A stretch of 64,000 nucleotides of DNA from Arcobacter sp. CECT 8985 (GTDB lineage Bacteria; Campylobacterota; Campylobacteria; Campylobacterales; Arcobacteraceae): contig NZ_PDKC01000007.1 in the NCBI RefSeq assembly GCF_004116495.1, positions 1-64,000 on the forward strand. Direction: 5' to 3'. The stretch's first letter is position 1; each line of letters opens with the position of its first letter. Below are positions 1 to 8,750 of this stretch, piece by piece. Position numbers and translations under genes: made by a program. The notes beneath the pieces are model-generated. The model was not told the origin of the DNA, made no database searches, and saw only the letters and a program-made list of their open reading frames with translations.

Positions 1-569
1 GTAATAATAATACCTATAAATATTCCCCAAGATAGTGATTCTAAAGTTGATGAGCTGATATAATTATATTGATTCTCTATTTTCCAAAAAGTTGAAATAC
101 TTGTGTAACTTTTATACATAATATAAATTGTGTATTTACTATTTTTTTCAACTTGTAAAGAAAATGTACTTTTTCTTGTTTGTAATTCTCTTTTTTTTAT
201 ATCTCTATTTTCTCCCAATTCAATTTTTTTATATGCTTTTTCATCTTTAAATATATATACATCAATAATATCAATTATTGGTCTATTATTTTCAAAATAT
301 AGTTTCAAATCTTTTGATGAGAGGTTTTTAATTGATAGTTTTGTCCAGATAGTATTTTTTGATGCTTTATAGTTACTTTTGCTTATTTGTTTGAAAGATG
401 TATTTTTTACCATATCATCAATTATTAATTTTGCAGATTTATCAATAAATGTTTTTTGATAACTAGTTGATATCAAATCTGAGTAATTAGTATTGTCATT
501 TAATATTAATGTATTAGCAATGATATAGTTAAAAGATATAAAAAAAAGAAATATTGCTTTTTTTATCAT
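1..569 (-). CDS. 7TMR-DISM sensor protein, N-terminal part (cut by left edge)
   Basis: Reading the minus strand from the ATG at 569 gives an open frame of about 189 codons that runs off the window. It starts with a signal peptide (MIKKAIFLFFISFNYIIA), continues as a beta-rich periplasmic domain with an IWTKLSIKN-type motif and an IYIMYKS strand, and ends at the first membrane segment (WGIFIGIIII). This is the layout of the 7TMR-DISM extracellular domain found in sensor kinases and diguanylate cyclases. The start overlaps the stop of the upstream response regulator in an ATGA, so the two are translationally coupled. The output domain lies outside the window; a histidine kinase is the best guess given the regulator next to it, but a GGDEF output is possible. 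Confidence 0.8.
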   Translation of the reverse strand, partial: MIKKAIFLFFISFNYIIANTLILNDNTNYSDLISTSYQKTFIDKSAKLIIDDMVKNTSFKQISKSNYKASKNTIWTKLSIKNLSSKDLKLYFENNRPIIDIIDVYIFKDEKAYKKIELGENRDIKKRELQTRKSTFSLQVEKNSKYTIYIMYKSYTSISTFWKIENQYNYISSSTLESLSWGIFIGIII

Positions 570-1249
570 GTTGTTATTTCCATCTCATAACCAATATTTC
601 TATGAGTTTTTATTAAATCTTTGCCTATTTTTTTTCTTAATCTATATATGATATTTTTAATTGAAGTATCATTCCAAAAATCTTCATTATTTATAATAAG
701 TGAAATTTCTTCTTTTGAAATTAATTCATTTTTTCTATTGATAAAATACTCTAAAATCTCAATTTCAACATTTGTTAGTAGTATATTTTCTTTTTGTATT
801 GTTAGTTTTTTTGTTTTAAAATTATATTCAATATCATTATGAAGTTTAAAAGTTAACAAATTATTTTTTATTAGTTGTTCTTTACATAAAATCAATGTAC
901 TTAGTAGTTCTTCATAATTTGTTGGTTTTTCTAAATATTGTGTTAAGTTTAAAGGAATACATTTTAAGAGTTTGTCTTTATCTGTAAAATTACTCATAAT
1001 AACAATTGGAGTTTTTTCACATATTTTTCTTACTTCTGTTATAAGTTCATATCCATTTAAATAAGGCATTATATAATCAGTTAAAATAATATTAGGTTTA
1101 TATTTTTTAAATATTTCTAAAGCTTCTTTACCATTTGAAGAAAAATACGTTTTGGAAAAAAGTAAATTTAAAATTTTACTTGTATTCTCTTTTATTTTTT
1201 CATCATCTTCTACATATAGTATTGATATATTCTTAAATAATTTACTCAA
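566..1249 (-). CDS. OmpR/PhoB-type response regulator
   Basis: A 227-residue two-domain regulator. The receiver (about 5-120) has the acidic pair D15-D16, the phosphoacceptor D58 in ILTDYIMP, switch residue S86 and the conserved K108 in EKP. The C-terminal winged helix (about 135-225) ends in the usual form: IIYRLRKKIG then THRNIGYEM. It is therefore expected to bind DNA when phosphorylated. It overlaps the start of the 7TMR-DISM sensor by 4 bases, which makes that sensor the likely partner. It diverges from the two-partner secretion operon that starts at 1413, so that operon is a plausible target, but this is inference from position only. Confidence 0.9.
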   Translation of the reverse strand: MSKLFKNISILYVEDDEKIKENTSKILNLLFSKTYFSSNGKEALEIFKKYKPNIILTDYIMPYLNGYELITEVRKICEKTPIVIMSNFTDKDKLLKCIPLNLTQYLEKPTNYEELLSTLILCKEQLIKNNLLTFKLHNDIEYNFKTKKLTIQKENILLTNVEIEILEYFINRKNELISKEEISLIINNEDFWNDTSIKNIIYRLRKKIGKDLIKTHRNIGYEMEITT

Positions 1250-1271
1250 AATATCCTATCCTAAAAAAAGT

Positions 1272-1404
1272 GTCGCAATAAAATACTACTCAATTTTTAA
1301 TTATAATAAGATTTATTTTTTTATTATATTTTTATTTCAAAAAAATGTTATAAGACTTTTCTGCGACTTTCATTATATATAATTATATCATAACACTATA
1401 AGGA
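1272..1404 (+). promoter_or_regulatory. Promoter region of the tpsAB operon
   Basis: This divergent intergenic stretch has a TATAAT at 1378-1383 and an AAGGA ribosome site at 1400-1404, eight bases before the ATG at 1413. Two GTCGCA/TGCGAC hexamers in inverted orientation (1272-1277 and 1362-1367) stand out in otherwise AT-only sequence. They could be half-sites for the adjacent regulator, but this is a guess. Confidence 0.5.
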
Positions 1405-1412
1405 TACATAAA

Positions 1413-3728
1413 ATGCAAAGATTGATTGATTATAAATCAAGATTTAGAATCTTAAAGGGTGGAAAAATAAGTTTAGTTGTAAGTGCTTTACTTACTGCTT
1501 CAACATTTTTAAATGCTGCTCCATCTGGTGGAGTTGTCACTAGTGGTAGTGCAAATATTTCTGCAAATGGCACAACTACAAATATTACACAACATACAAA
1601 TAAAGTGACTATAAATTGGAATAAGTTTAATATTGCATCAAATGAGACTGTAAATTTTAAACAACCAAGTTCTTCTTCTATTGCTTTAAATAGAGTTGTT
1701 GGAAATGAAAAATCTATAATCAATGGTGCTTTAAATGCAAATGGACAAGTTTGGCTTTTAAACTCAAATGGAATTTTATTTGGTAAAAGTGCAAAAATCA
1801 ATACTGCTGGTTTCTTAGGAACTACAAGACAGTTAAGTGATAGTGATTTTAATGCAGGTAATTATAACTTTAAAGGTGACTCACAAGAATCAGTTATAAA
1901 TCTTGGTGAAATTCAATCTGCTGATAATTCATATGTTGCATTACTTGCAAAAAATGTAGAAAATGATGGAACAATAAAAGTAGTAAAAGGTAAAGTTCAT
2001 TTGGTCGGTGCAAATGATGTATCAATAAATTTAAATGGAAACTCACTTGTAAACTTAAAAGTAAACAAAGGTCTACTTGATAGTTTAGTTAAAAATAGTG
2101 GAGCTGTTTATGCAAAAGGTGGTGAGATTTATTTAACTACAAATGCTGTAAATGAACTATTAAAAGGTGTAGTAAATAATACAGGTATTTTAGAAGCTAA
2201 CTCTTTTGAAGATTTTAAAGGGAAAGTCGCACTTTCTTCTATTGGTGGTGATATTGTGAACTCTGGTTCAATTAAAGTTTCTTCTTTGGACTCTAAAGCA
2301 GGGAAAATAACTTTACAAGCAGATAAAATTACATTAGAAAATAGCACTATTTTAGATGCAAGTGGTGCTACACAAGGTGGAGAAATTTATGTAGGTGGTG
2401 GTTTCCAAGGTAAAGATAATACTTTATATAATGCTTTAGATGTTCAAGTTGATAATGGTGCATTTATAGATGCAAGTGCTACATCAACAGGAGCTGCAGG
2501 TCAAATTGTATTTTGGTCAGATAAATTAATGAGATTTGCAGGTTTAATAAAAGCAACTGGAGGGAATATCTCTGGAGATGGAGGAGAAGTCGAAGTTTCA
2601 GGTAAAGAAAGACTTTGGTTTTTAGGAAAAACTGATTTGATTTCATCAAATGGGAAAAATGGTTCTTTACTTCTTGACCCTGGTACAATAACTATAGTTG
2701 ATGGTTCTTCTGGTCAAACAGGTACTCCTTCAGATTGGTCAGATAATAATGTATATGGAAGTTATGTTATTCCTGAAACTGTATTAGAAAGCTTAACGGG
2801 TGATGTAGTCTTAACTGCAAATACCGATATAATAATTGAAGATTTAAGTGATAATGAGTTGACTTTATCTGCAAGTAATATGCGCTTTTATTCAAATGAT
2901 GAAACAAGACCTACTTCAGCTGGTGGAATTTTAATGAAAGATATAAATGATACTATTTTCTTAAATCAAGGTTCTGGTCATGAACTTGTTTTTCAAGGAG
3001 GAAATATGTCATCTGCACCAGAAAGTGCATCTATATATCTTGGAAATATAAAAACTTCAGGTGCAAATGTGATTTTTAATACAAAAAGAAGTAGAGCTGC
3101 AACACCTATTAAAGTAAAAGGAACAGTTTTTACAAATGGAGGAAATATTACTGCTACTCCTGGAACTAGATTTGGAATAAATAATTCAGATGTAGTGGAT
3201 ATTTATTTTGATGGTTTAGTGAAAACATCTGGTGGAAACTTTACAAGTAATATGACAGGTGATGTTTATATGATTGGAGGTTTAGATGTAGGTAGTGGAA
3301 ATGCAAATATTGATGGAAATAATGTAAATGTAAATATAATAAAAAGTTCTTCAACTTCAACTACAAATAATAAAACTAAAGAAATTGAAAAGATTATTAC
3401 ACCAATTTCTAACGAGCAAGCAATTATCAAAAATAGTATAAAAACAAACATCAAAAACAACATAACTATTCCAACAGAGTTTAAAAGAACAGGTGTTTTA
3501 GTTAGTTCAACTCCATCAAATGATACACCAACAAAATTAGTTTCATTAAGTTCTTTAAAACAATCAAAATCAACTGGTGATTCAACAACACCAGAAGTAA
3601 ATGGCGATGTAGTTGTTCCATTAGGACAAAATTCAATTATAAATTTAGTAAATGGTGGTGTTAACTTACCATCAGGAGTAGAACAACAATTTTTTGTAGC
3701 AAGTCAAGATTCAAAAGGAAATAACTAA
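1413..3728 (+). CDS. Two-partner secretion exoprotein (TpsA, filamentous haemagglutinin-like)
   Basis: A 771-residue secreted protein. It opens with a long signal peptide (about 1-36, ending near LNAA|PSGG). The TPS domain (about 37-280) follows, with the family hallmarks WNKFNI (69-74), LNRV (92-95) and NSNGILFG (117-124, the NPNG-like motif). The rest is repetitive beta-helix sequence rich in G, N, S and T, with motifs such as LLLDPGTITIVDG, and a Thr/Ser-rich tail. At 771 residues it is short for this family, which often exceeds 2000. The TpsB partner follows directly, with a 1-base TAATG overlap. It is probably exported to the cell surface as an adhesin; its ligand cannot be read from sequence. 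Confidence 0.92.
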   Translation: MQRLIDYKSRFRILKGGKISLVVSALLTASTFLNAAPSGGVVTSGSANISANGTTTNITQHTNKVTINWNKFNIASNETVNFKQPSSSSIALNRVVGNEKSIINGALNANGQVWLLNSNGILFGKSAKINTAGFLGTTRQLSDSDFNAGNYNFKGDSQESVINLGEIQSADNSYVALLAKNVENDGTIKVVKGKVHLVGANDVSINLNGNSLVNLKVNKGLLDSLVKNSGAVYAKGGEIYLTTNAVNELLKGVVNNTGILEANSFEDFKGKVALSSIGGDIVNSGSIKVSSLDSKAGKITLQADKITLENSTILDASGATQGGEIYVGGGFQGKDNTLYNALDVQVDNGAFIDASATSTGAAGQIVFWSDKLMRFAGLIKATGGNISGDGGEVEVSGKERLWFLGKTDLISSNGKNGSLLLDPGTITIVDGSSGQTGTPSDWSDNNVYGSYVIPETVLESLTGDVVLTANTDIIIEDLSDNELTLSASNMRFYSNDETRPTSAGGILMKDINDTIFLNQGSGHELVFQGGNMSSAPESASIYLGNIKTSGANVIFNTKRSRAATPIKVKGTVFTNGGNITATPGTRFGINNSDVVDIYFDGLVKTSGGNFTSNMTGDVYMIGGLDVGSGNANIDGNNVNVNIIKSSSTSTTNNKTKEIEKIITPISNEQAIIKNSIKTNIKNNITIPTEFKRTGVLVSSTPSNDTPTKLVSLSSLKQSKSTGDSTTPEVNGDVVVPLGQNSIINLVNGGVNLPSGVEQQFFVASQDSKGNN

Positions 3729-5368
3729 TGAAAAAAATTATAGCATTATCAGCAATAACAACATCTTTACTATTTGCAGCAGCTCCAAATAGTAGTAGTA
3801 TTCAAAATCAATTAGAAAAACCAAGAAATTTACCAAAAAAATCGACTCCATTAGTTGAATTAAAAGGTGCAAAAAAATATAAAGCACCAATGCAAAGTGA
3901 AAGTACAAAGAAAATATTTGTAAAAGAGTTTAAAATTACAGGTGCAATTCATATAAAAGAAAAGAAGTTAAAAGCTTTAATAAAAAGCTATGAAAACAAA
4001 GAGTTAACTTTTGCACAAATTCAAGAAGTAGCAAGTATTATTACTAAAGAGTATAGAAAAGAGGGATACTTTGTTGCAAGAGCTTATATTCCTGTACAAA
4101 CTATACAAAATGATGTAATTGAAATTGCAATTATTGAAGGTAATTATGGAGAGTTTAAACTAAAAAATGACTCATTAGTTAAAGATAGTATTGTAAAAGG
4201 TATGCTTGATAATATCAAAGAAGCAAATATTATTAGTACAGACACTTTAGAAAGAGCAATGCTTATTATAAACGACACTCCAGGTGTAGTTGTAAGTAAA
4301 GCAGAAGTAATGCCAGGAAGTAAAGTAGGTACAAGTGATTTTCTTATTGAAACTACACCTTCAGCTAGATTTGATGGATATGTAGTTGCAGATAACTATG
4401 GAAGTAGATATACAGGAAAAAGTAGATTATCAACTCAAGTAAATATAAATTCTCCATTTAATATTGGTGATCAAATTAGCTTAGGTTCTTTAGTTTCAAA
4501 CCATGGTAATTTAAAAAACTATAATTTAGCATACAATTTTCCTTTAGCTTCAAATGGTTTAAGAGGTGAGTTTGCATATTCACATACAAAATATAATTTA
4601 GTTGAAGAGTATGAAGAGTTAGATGCACATGGACAATCTAATATTTTTGATTTTAAAATTAAATATCCAATAATAAAATCAAGAGTTGAAAATCTAGATG
4701 TACAACTTAAATTCTCAAATAAAAACTTTGATGACCACGTAAATGGAAATCAAACAGCAAATAAAAATATAAAATCACTTACAGCATCACTTCTTTATTC
4801 AAAAGACTATGTTTTATTTGATAGACCAAGTTATGTAAATAGTGGATTTAACCTTACAACTGGTAGATTAAAAAATGATAATTCAAATCTTTATGATGGA
4901 AGATATAATAAAATTGATTTTTATGTAAATAATACAATTTCATTAGCAAATACATATAGTTTAACAACTGGTGTAACTGCACAAAAAGTTCTAGGTGGAA
5001 AAAATCTAGACGGAAGTGAAGATATGAGTTTAGGTGGAGCATATGCAGTTAAATTCTATCCAGATAGTGAACAAAGTGCAGAAAATGGATATATTTTTAA
5101 TATTGAGTTATTTAAACAATTACAACCAATAAATTCTTATACTCATAGAGTAAGTTTTTTTTATGATATAGGAAATGTTTATATGGAAGATGCTTCAACT
5201 GATACAACTTTTGACAGAAGAACTTTACAAGATGCAGGTATTGGATACTATGCTAATTATAAAGACTTTTTTGCAAGAGTAAATTTAGCTTATAATATAA
5301 ATCATGAAGTAACAGCTGAACCAAACTATAATAGTAAAATCTTAGTTCAAGCAGGTTGGGTATTTTAA
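3728..5368 (+). CDS. Two-partner secretion outer-membrane transporter (TpsB, ShlB/FhaC family)
   Basis: A 546-residue Omp85-superfamily protein. After a signal peptide (about 1-18) and a linker come two POTRA-type domains (about 63-140 and 142-213). A 16-strand type beta-barrel follows and ends in the aromatic outer-membrane signature ILVQAGWVF. The loop-6 region reads SLGGAYAVKFYP (435-446). Most TpsB proteins have an Arg in VRGY or GVRAYP at this point, so K442 is a conservative change in a key motif. It secretes the TpsA encoded immediately upstream, with which it is translationally coupled. The family match is secure; substrate specificity is inferred from gene order. Confidence 0.93.
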   Translation: MKKIIALSAITTSLLFAAAPNSSSIQNQLEKPRNLPKKSTPLVELKGAKKYKAPMQSESTKKIFVKEFKITGAIHIKEKKLKALIKSYENKELTFAQIQEVASIITKEYRKEGYFVARAYIPVQTIQNDVIEIAIIEGNYGEFKLKNDSLVKDSIVKGMLDNIKEANIISTDTLERAMLIINDTPGVVVSKAEVMPGSKVGTSDFLIETTPSARFDGYVVADNYGSRYTGKSRLSTQVNINSPFNIGDQISLGSLVSNHGNLKNYNLAYNFPLASNGLRGEFAYSHTKYNLVEEYEELDAHGQSNIFDFKIKYPIIKSRVENLDVQLKFSNKNFDDHVNGNQTANKNIKSLTASLLYSKDYVLFDRPSYVNSGFNLTTGRLKNDNSNLYDGRYNKIDFYVNNTISLANTYSLTTGVTAQKVLGGKNLDGSEDMSLGGAYAVKFYPDSEQSAENGYIFNIELFKQLQPINSYTHRVSFFYDIGNVYMEDASTDTTFDRRTLQDAGIGYYANYKDFFARVNLAYNINHEVTAEPNYNSKILVQAGWVF

Positions 5369-5473
5369 TACCTAATCTGTAAAAAAACAAATAAAAATTC
5401 TTAGATAGTTATAAAACTGACACTCTTTATTGTTATGATTTAACAAGAATAAATTAGGGGAGTGGGGAATATT

Positions 5474-5815
5474 ATGAAAAGGCAATTAGATATCTATTTA
5501 TTAGATGAATTACAATTAATTAAACTTGCAAAGAGAACAAAAGATATTTTGCTATTAAAAAAGTTAAGTAAAAGCGTTTATCCAAATGTTCGCAAGTGTG
5601 TTGCAAAGAATATTAGTACTACAAAACATATAGTTAATAGTTTAGTTTTTGACAAAACATTAAATGTTTCATATTGGGCATTAAAAAATAAAAAATGTGA
5701 AATAAAAAATAGTTCAATATCTTCAACTCACCCTTGTGTAATATGTGAAGTTGATGAGGAGGAATACTCTAAAGTTTGTGGAAGTTGTCAAAAAATAAAA
5801 GTTTATAATAACTAG
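5474..5815 (+). CDS. Small HEAT-like protein with C-terminal zinc-ribbon cysteines
   Basis: I chose the ATG at 5474 rather than the in-frame GTG at 5462, because the GGGG run at 5463-5467 lies at a proper distance only from the ATG. The protein has about 113 residues. The first two thirds contain a HEAT/LRV-like helical repeat (motif VYPNVRKCVAKN). The end has two CxxC pairs (CVIC and CGSC), which could bind one zinc. No enzyme motif is visible. It stands alone, and its stop codon lies in a strong hairpin shared with the converging lapD-like gene. I do not recognise a defined family, and function is unknown. Confidence 0.65.
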   Translation: MKRQLDIYLLDELQLIKLAKRTKDILLLKKLSKSVYPNVRKCVAKNISTTKHIVNSLVFDKTLNVSYWALKNKKCEIKNSSISSTHPCVICEVDEEEYSKVCGSCQKIKVYNN

Positions 5816-5842
5816 TATGAAGTTAAATTTTCATACTAGTTA
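5809..5842. terminator. Convergent hairpin holding both stop codons
   Basis: A perfect 13-bp inverted repeat (TAACTAGTATGAA at 5809-5821 and its complement at 5830-5842) with an 8-base loop lies between the converging small zinc gene and the lapD-like gene. Both TAG stops are inside the stem. There is no long T-run on either side, so it may act as a weak terminator or an RNA 3'-end stabiliser. Confidence 0.6.
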
Positions 5843-8049
5843 CTTGCTGCATATACTTTAAGTTCTCTAACTTTATCCATATCTTCTTCATCTACAACAT
5901 TTTCTGCAAATAACTTGATATTTAAAAGGTGTGTTAGTTCAACTAAAGCTTCAACAAAACTTTGTTTTGAATTGTCATTTCTTATATTTTTTGTATACTC
6001 ACGTGCAAGTCTAATATAATCTAAATCCAAATCTTTTATGTCATCAAGCGCAATAAATTTTGATTCAAATCTTTTTACTATAATTTTTGCATCTAACCCA
6101 TGAACAACATCTACAAAATTTTTAAATTTTGTTATGTTTTTAGTAATTGCATATGCAGTTAATGAAAATACAATTTGAGGTGCAATATCTTTATATTTAG
6201 TAAGAGTATTTTTTAACCACTCAATAAATTCTATATCATCAATTGAATCAAAAGATAAGTTAATAGAGATATTGTGTTTTATCTCTTTTTCTTTTATATC
6301 ATCAATAATTTTAGAAATAACTGCTTTATCAAAATCAACTATTTTTTCATATTTTTCTGCAATTGATACAAATGTACCAATAGGAATAGAATTACCTTCT
6401 AAATCAAAAGCTTTAGTAAAAGCTTCTTGCATTACTACAATTCCTCTATTTGTCCCATTTAAAACTTTTGCATCTCCAATATATTCAACTTCGAATTTTT
6501 TATCTCCAATTATATTAAATACCAAATCTCTCCATGAATCCATGTCTCTTGCTAAATCATCATTATCTCTAATATAAGCTTCATTTGGTCCAATTAGTTT
6601 TGCTTTTTCGTATGCTTCATTTGCTGCTTGTAGCATCTCTTGAGTTGTTCCTATTGGGTTAAATGGAGTTGCACCAATATGTGCAATATCTTCTCTTCCA
6701 AACTCTTTTGCTAAATCTTCAAAATTTTGTTTTATAGTTTTAGTTAAATTTTTTGCTTCTTCATAATTTATTCCATCAGTTATAATTGCAAATTCTGAAC
6801 CATAAAATCTATAAGCACTTAGATTTAATTTTTTACTTTTTTTACCAGATTCTAATATCTTTGCAAATTTTTTGATAAATGAATTTACTTCATTTGTAGT
6901 ATGAGTTTTTGCAAATTCACTTAAATTATCAATTTTAATAGAGAAAATAAATCCTCTTGATTTTGAAATAAACATCTTTTTCATATCTGTTTCAAAAGTC
7001 TGTTTTATATTTAATCCAGTTAGTTCATCTTTAGATAATTTTTGTGTTAATTTTTCAAGATTTTTATTTAATTTACTAATTACTGATTCTATTTTTGTTG
7101 ACATTTCATTCATAGATATAGCAACGTTTCTCATTTCAGTTGTGTATGGAAGTTTATCTATTGTTTTAAAATTACCTATTGCAATACTTTGTGCAAGTTT
7201 CTCAATATTTTTAAGTGGTTTAAGTAAATATTGTACAAAAATAAATAGAAGAATCATAGAAATAATAAATGCAATTAATGAGTATATAATTCCATTTTTG
7301 GCTTGTTCATAAAGTTTTGCATATGCATCACCAGCATTTGCACTTACATAAATTATTGCTGTAGTTTTCCATCCATCACTTATTTCACTTTTCATCTCTT
7401 TTAAATGTATTGGAATTGCATTAATAAACCATTGTGGAATATAATCAAATCTTTCAGGTCTTGTAACTTTTACAATTGTTTTATTAAGTTTAATATTTGC
7501 AAATGTATTTACTGTTTTTTTATTTTTTGTAGCAGTAAAAGATATTTTTATATTTTTACTATTTACTTTTTCATTAGGAGTAAATTTATAATTTGATGGT
7601 TCTTTTGATTCTTGAATAGATGAGTTATTAGATTCAAGTGCATCAAGTTGTTGCATAAGTTCTAAGTCATCATTTTTACTTTCAATGTCACCAAATTTAC
7701 TATCAACTTTTACATTAGATAATTTCCATGTATTATTTAAAGATTTATCTTGTGAATTTTTTATTAACTCTTTCTTACTAATAGTAAATACAGCATTTTC
7801 AAGTCGAATCTCTTTATAAAAACCTCTATTTGCAATGGCATTTATTATTGATTGAATTTCAGCATCATTTTTATTTTTCATTAGCCCTTTTAGGCTCATA
7901 CCAAGAGATGTTGCAGTATCTTGCGCTTTTGTGCTAGCTTCTGTTTCTAAATACTCTTTAGTATTTTGTACACTGATTACAAAATTACCTGTAAAGATAA
8001 TTAAAAAGATAAATGCAATTATGATATATAATTGTTTTGACAAAGACAT
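5836..8049 (-). CDS. lapD: LapD-like c-di-GMP receptor with degenerate GGDEF and EAL domains
   Basis: A 737-residue inner-membrane protein. TM1 is about 8-26, followed by a periplasmic LapD/MoxY-type domain (about 27-250, with a polar insertion near 95-165), TM2 about 253-273 and a HAMP segment. The GGDEF domain is degenerate (YGSEF at 416-420). The EAL-type domain has no EAL motif (VVMQEAFTK near 538-546). Loss of both catalytic signatures is what is expected of a c-di-GMP-binding receptor rather than an enzyme. The gene lies 10 bases downstream of a LapG-type protease. In known LapD/LapG systems, c-di-GMP-bound LapD holds LapG so that it cannot cut a surface adhesin. The name is by family resemblance plus neighbourhood. 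Confidence 0.85.
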   Translation of the reverse strand: MSLSKQLYIIIAFIFLIIFTGNFVISVQNTKEYLETEASTKAQDTATSLGMSLKGLMKNKNDAEIQSIINAIANRGFYKEIRLENAVFTISKKELIKNSQDKSLNNTWKLSNVKVDSKFGDIESKNDDLELMQQLDALESNNSSIQESKEPSNYKFTPNEKVNSKNIKISFTATKNKKTVNTFANIKLNKTIVKVTRPERFDYIPQWFINAIPIHLKEMKSEISDGWKTTAIIYVSANAGDAYAKLYEQAKNGIIYSLIAFIISMILLFIFVQYLLKPLKNIEKLAQSIAIGNFKTIDKLPYTTEMRNVAISMNEMSTKIESVISKLNKNLEKLTQKLSKDELTGLNIKQTFETDMKKMFISKSRGFIFSIKIDNLSEFAKTHTTNEVNSFIKKFAKILESGKKSKKLNLSAYRFYGSEFAIITDGINYEEAKNLTKTIKQNFEDLAKEFGREDIAHIGATPFNPIGTTQEMLQAANEAYEKAKLIGPNEAYIRDNDDLARDMDSWRDLVFNIIGDKKFEVEYIGDAKVLNGTNRGIVVMQEAFTKAFDLEGNSIPIGTFVSIAEKYEKIVDFDKAVISKIIDDIKEKEIKHNISINLSFDSIDDIEFIEWLKNTLTKYKDIAPQIVFSLTAYAITKNITKFKNFVDVVHGLDAKIIVKRFESKFIALDDIKDLDLDYIRLAREYTKNIRNDNSKQSFVEALVELTHLLNIKLFAENVVDEEDMDKVRELKVYAASN

Positions 8050-8059
8050 ACTTTTTCCT

Positions 8060-8701
8060 TTATATTCTACTCATTAAATTTTTCCACGATTTAAGGTTAT
8101 TTTTTCCTACTCTTTGAGAACCTTTATTTTTAGCTCTCCATAATCCATTTGCATTGAAACTATAAACTGGTTTTAAATCAGGTCTTCTTGTGGCTAGTTT
8201 CAATCTTTTATTTACATTATCTAATACAATTGGAGTTGCATTTGGTTTGTGATAATATGTAAGAACCATATGTGCTTGTTCATATTTTGAGTTTCTAGTT
8301 TTTAATTTAACATATACAATTCTTAATTTTTTATCTTTAATACCCAATTGTCTTAATGTAAAATATTTTGCAATAGCATAATCTTCACAATCACCAGCAC
8401 CAGATCCTAAAAATTCAAATGGACTTGCCCAATAATCAACTTTCCCCCAATGTGTAATATCTCTTTCATATTTAATTTTATTAAAAAAATCATTTACAAG
8501 TTTTAATTTATGTAAAATATCTTTATGTTTTGCCACTTCAATTAAATTATCCCATAGAAGAAGTCTTTTTTTAGCTTTTTCTCCATACTTTTTGGTAAAT
8601 TCATTGATCTTTTTTTGAGAGAAGTTTATAGGGTTTTTTGCGATTGATATAGAGGTAAGTATAAAAAAAGATAGAACAACTGTGAAAATTGCTTTTTTCA
8701 T
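8060..8701 (-). CDS. lapG: LapG-like periplasmic cysteine protease
   Basis: A 213-residue protein with a signal peptide (about 1-21) and a transglutaminase-like cysteine protease fold of the LapG (peptidase C93) type. The triad can be read as C105 in GAGDCEDYA, H144 in QAHMVL and D161 in VLDNV. Acidic residues around the Cys resemble the calcium site of known LapG. It is the first gene of a two-gene unit with lapD. Known LapG enzymes cut the N-terminal di-alanine retention site of giant RTX adhesins. No such adhesin or type I secretion operon is in this window, so the substrate is not known from here. Confidence 0.88.
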   Translation of the reverse strand: MKKAIFTVVLSFFILTSISIAKNPINFSQKKINEFTKKYGEKAKKRLLLWDNLIEVAKHKDILHKLKLVNDFFNKIKYERDITHWGKVDYWASPFEFLGSGAGDCEDYAIAKYFTLRQLGIKDKKLRIVYVKLKTRNSKYEQAHMVLTYYHKPNATPIVLDNVNKRLKLATRRPDLKPVYSFNANGLWRAKNKGSQRVGKNNLKSWKNLMSRI

Positions 8702-8750
8702 TACCTTACCTCTATTTAGAAATTATAACTAATATATAGTATAAGAGAAA

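Noticed and set aside
130-372. Plus-strand frame of 80 codons near the left edge.
   Set aside because: It is the complement of the 7TMR-DISM sensor gene, which has a signal peptide, coupled start and recognisable domain. The plus-strand translation is a Phe/Ser-rich shadow.
2490-2501. GAAG in TpsA (residues 360-363) as a LapG cleavage site.
   Set aside because: Known LapG sites are (T/A/P)AA(G/V) near the N-terminus of RTX adhesins. Here the first residue is Gly and the site is mid-protein, so it is kept only as a weak hint in the findings.
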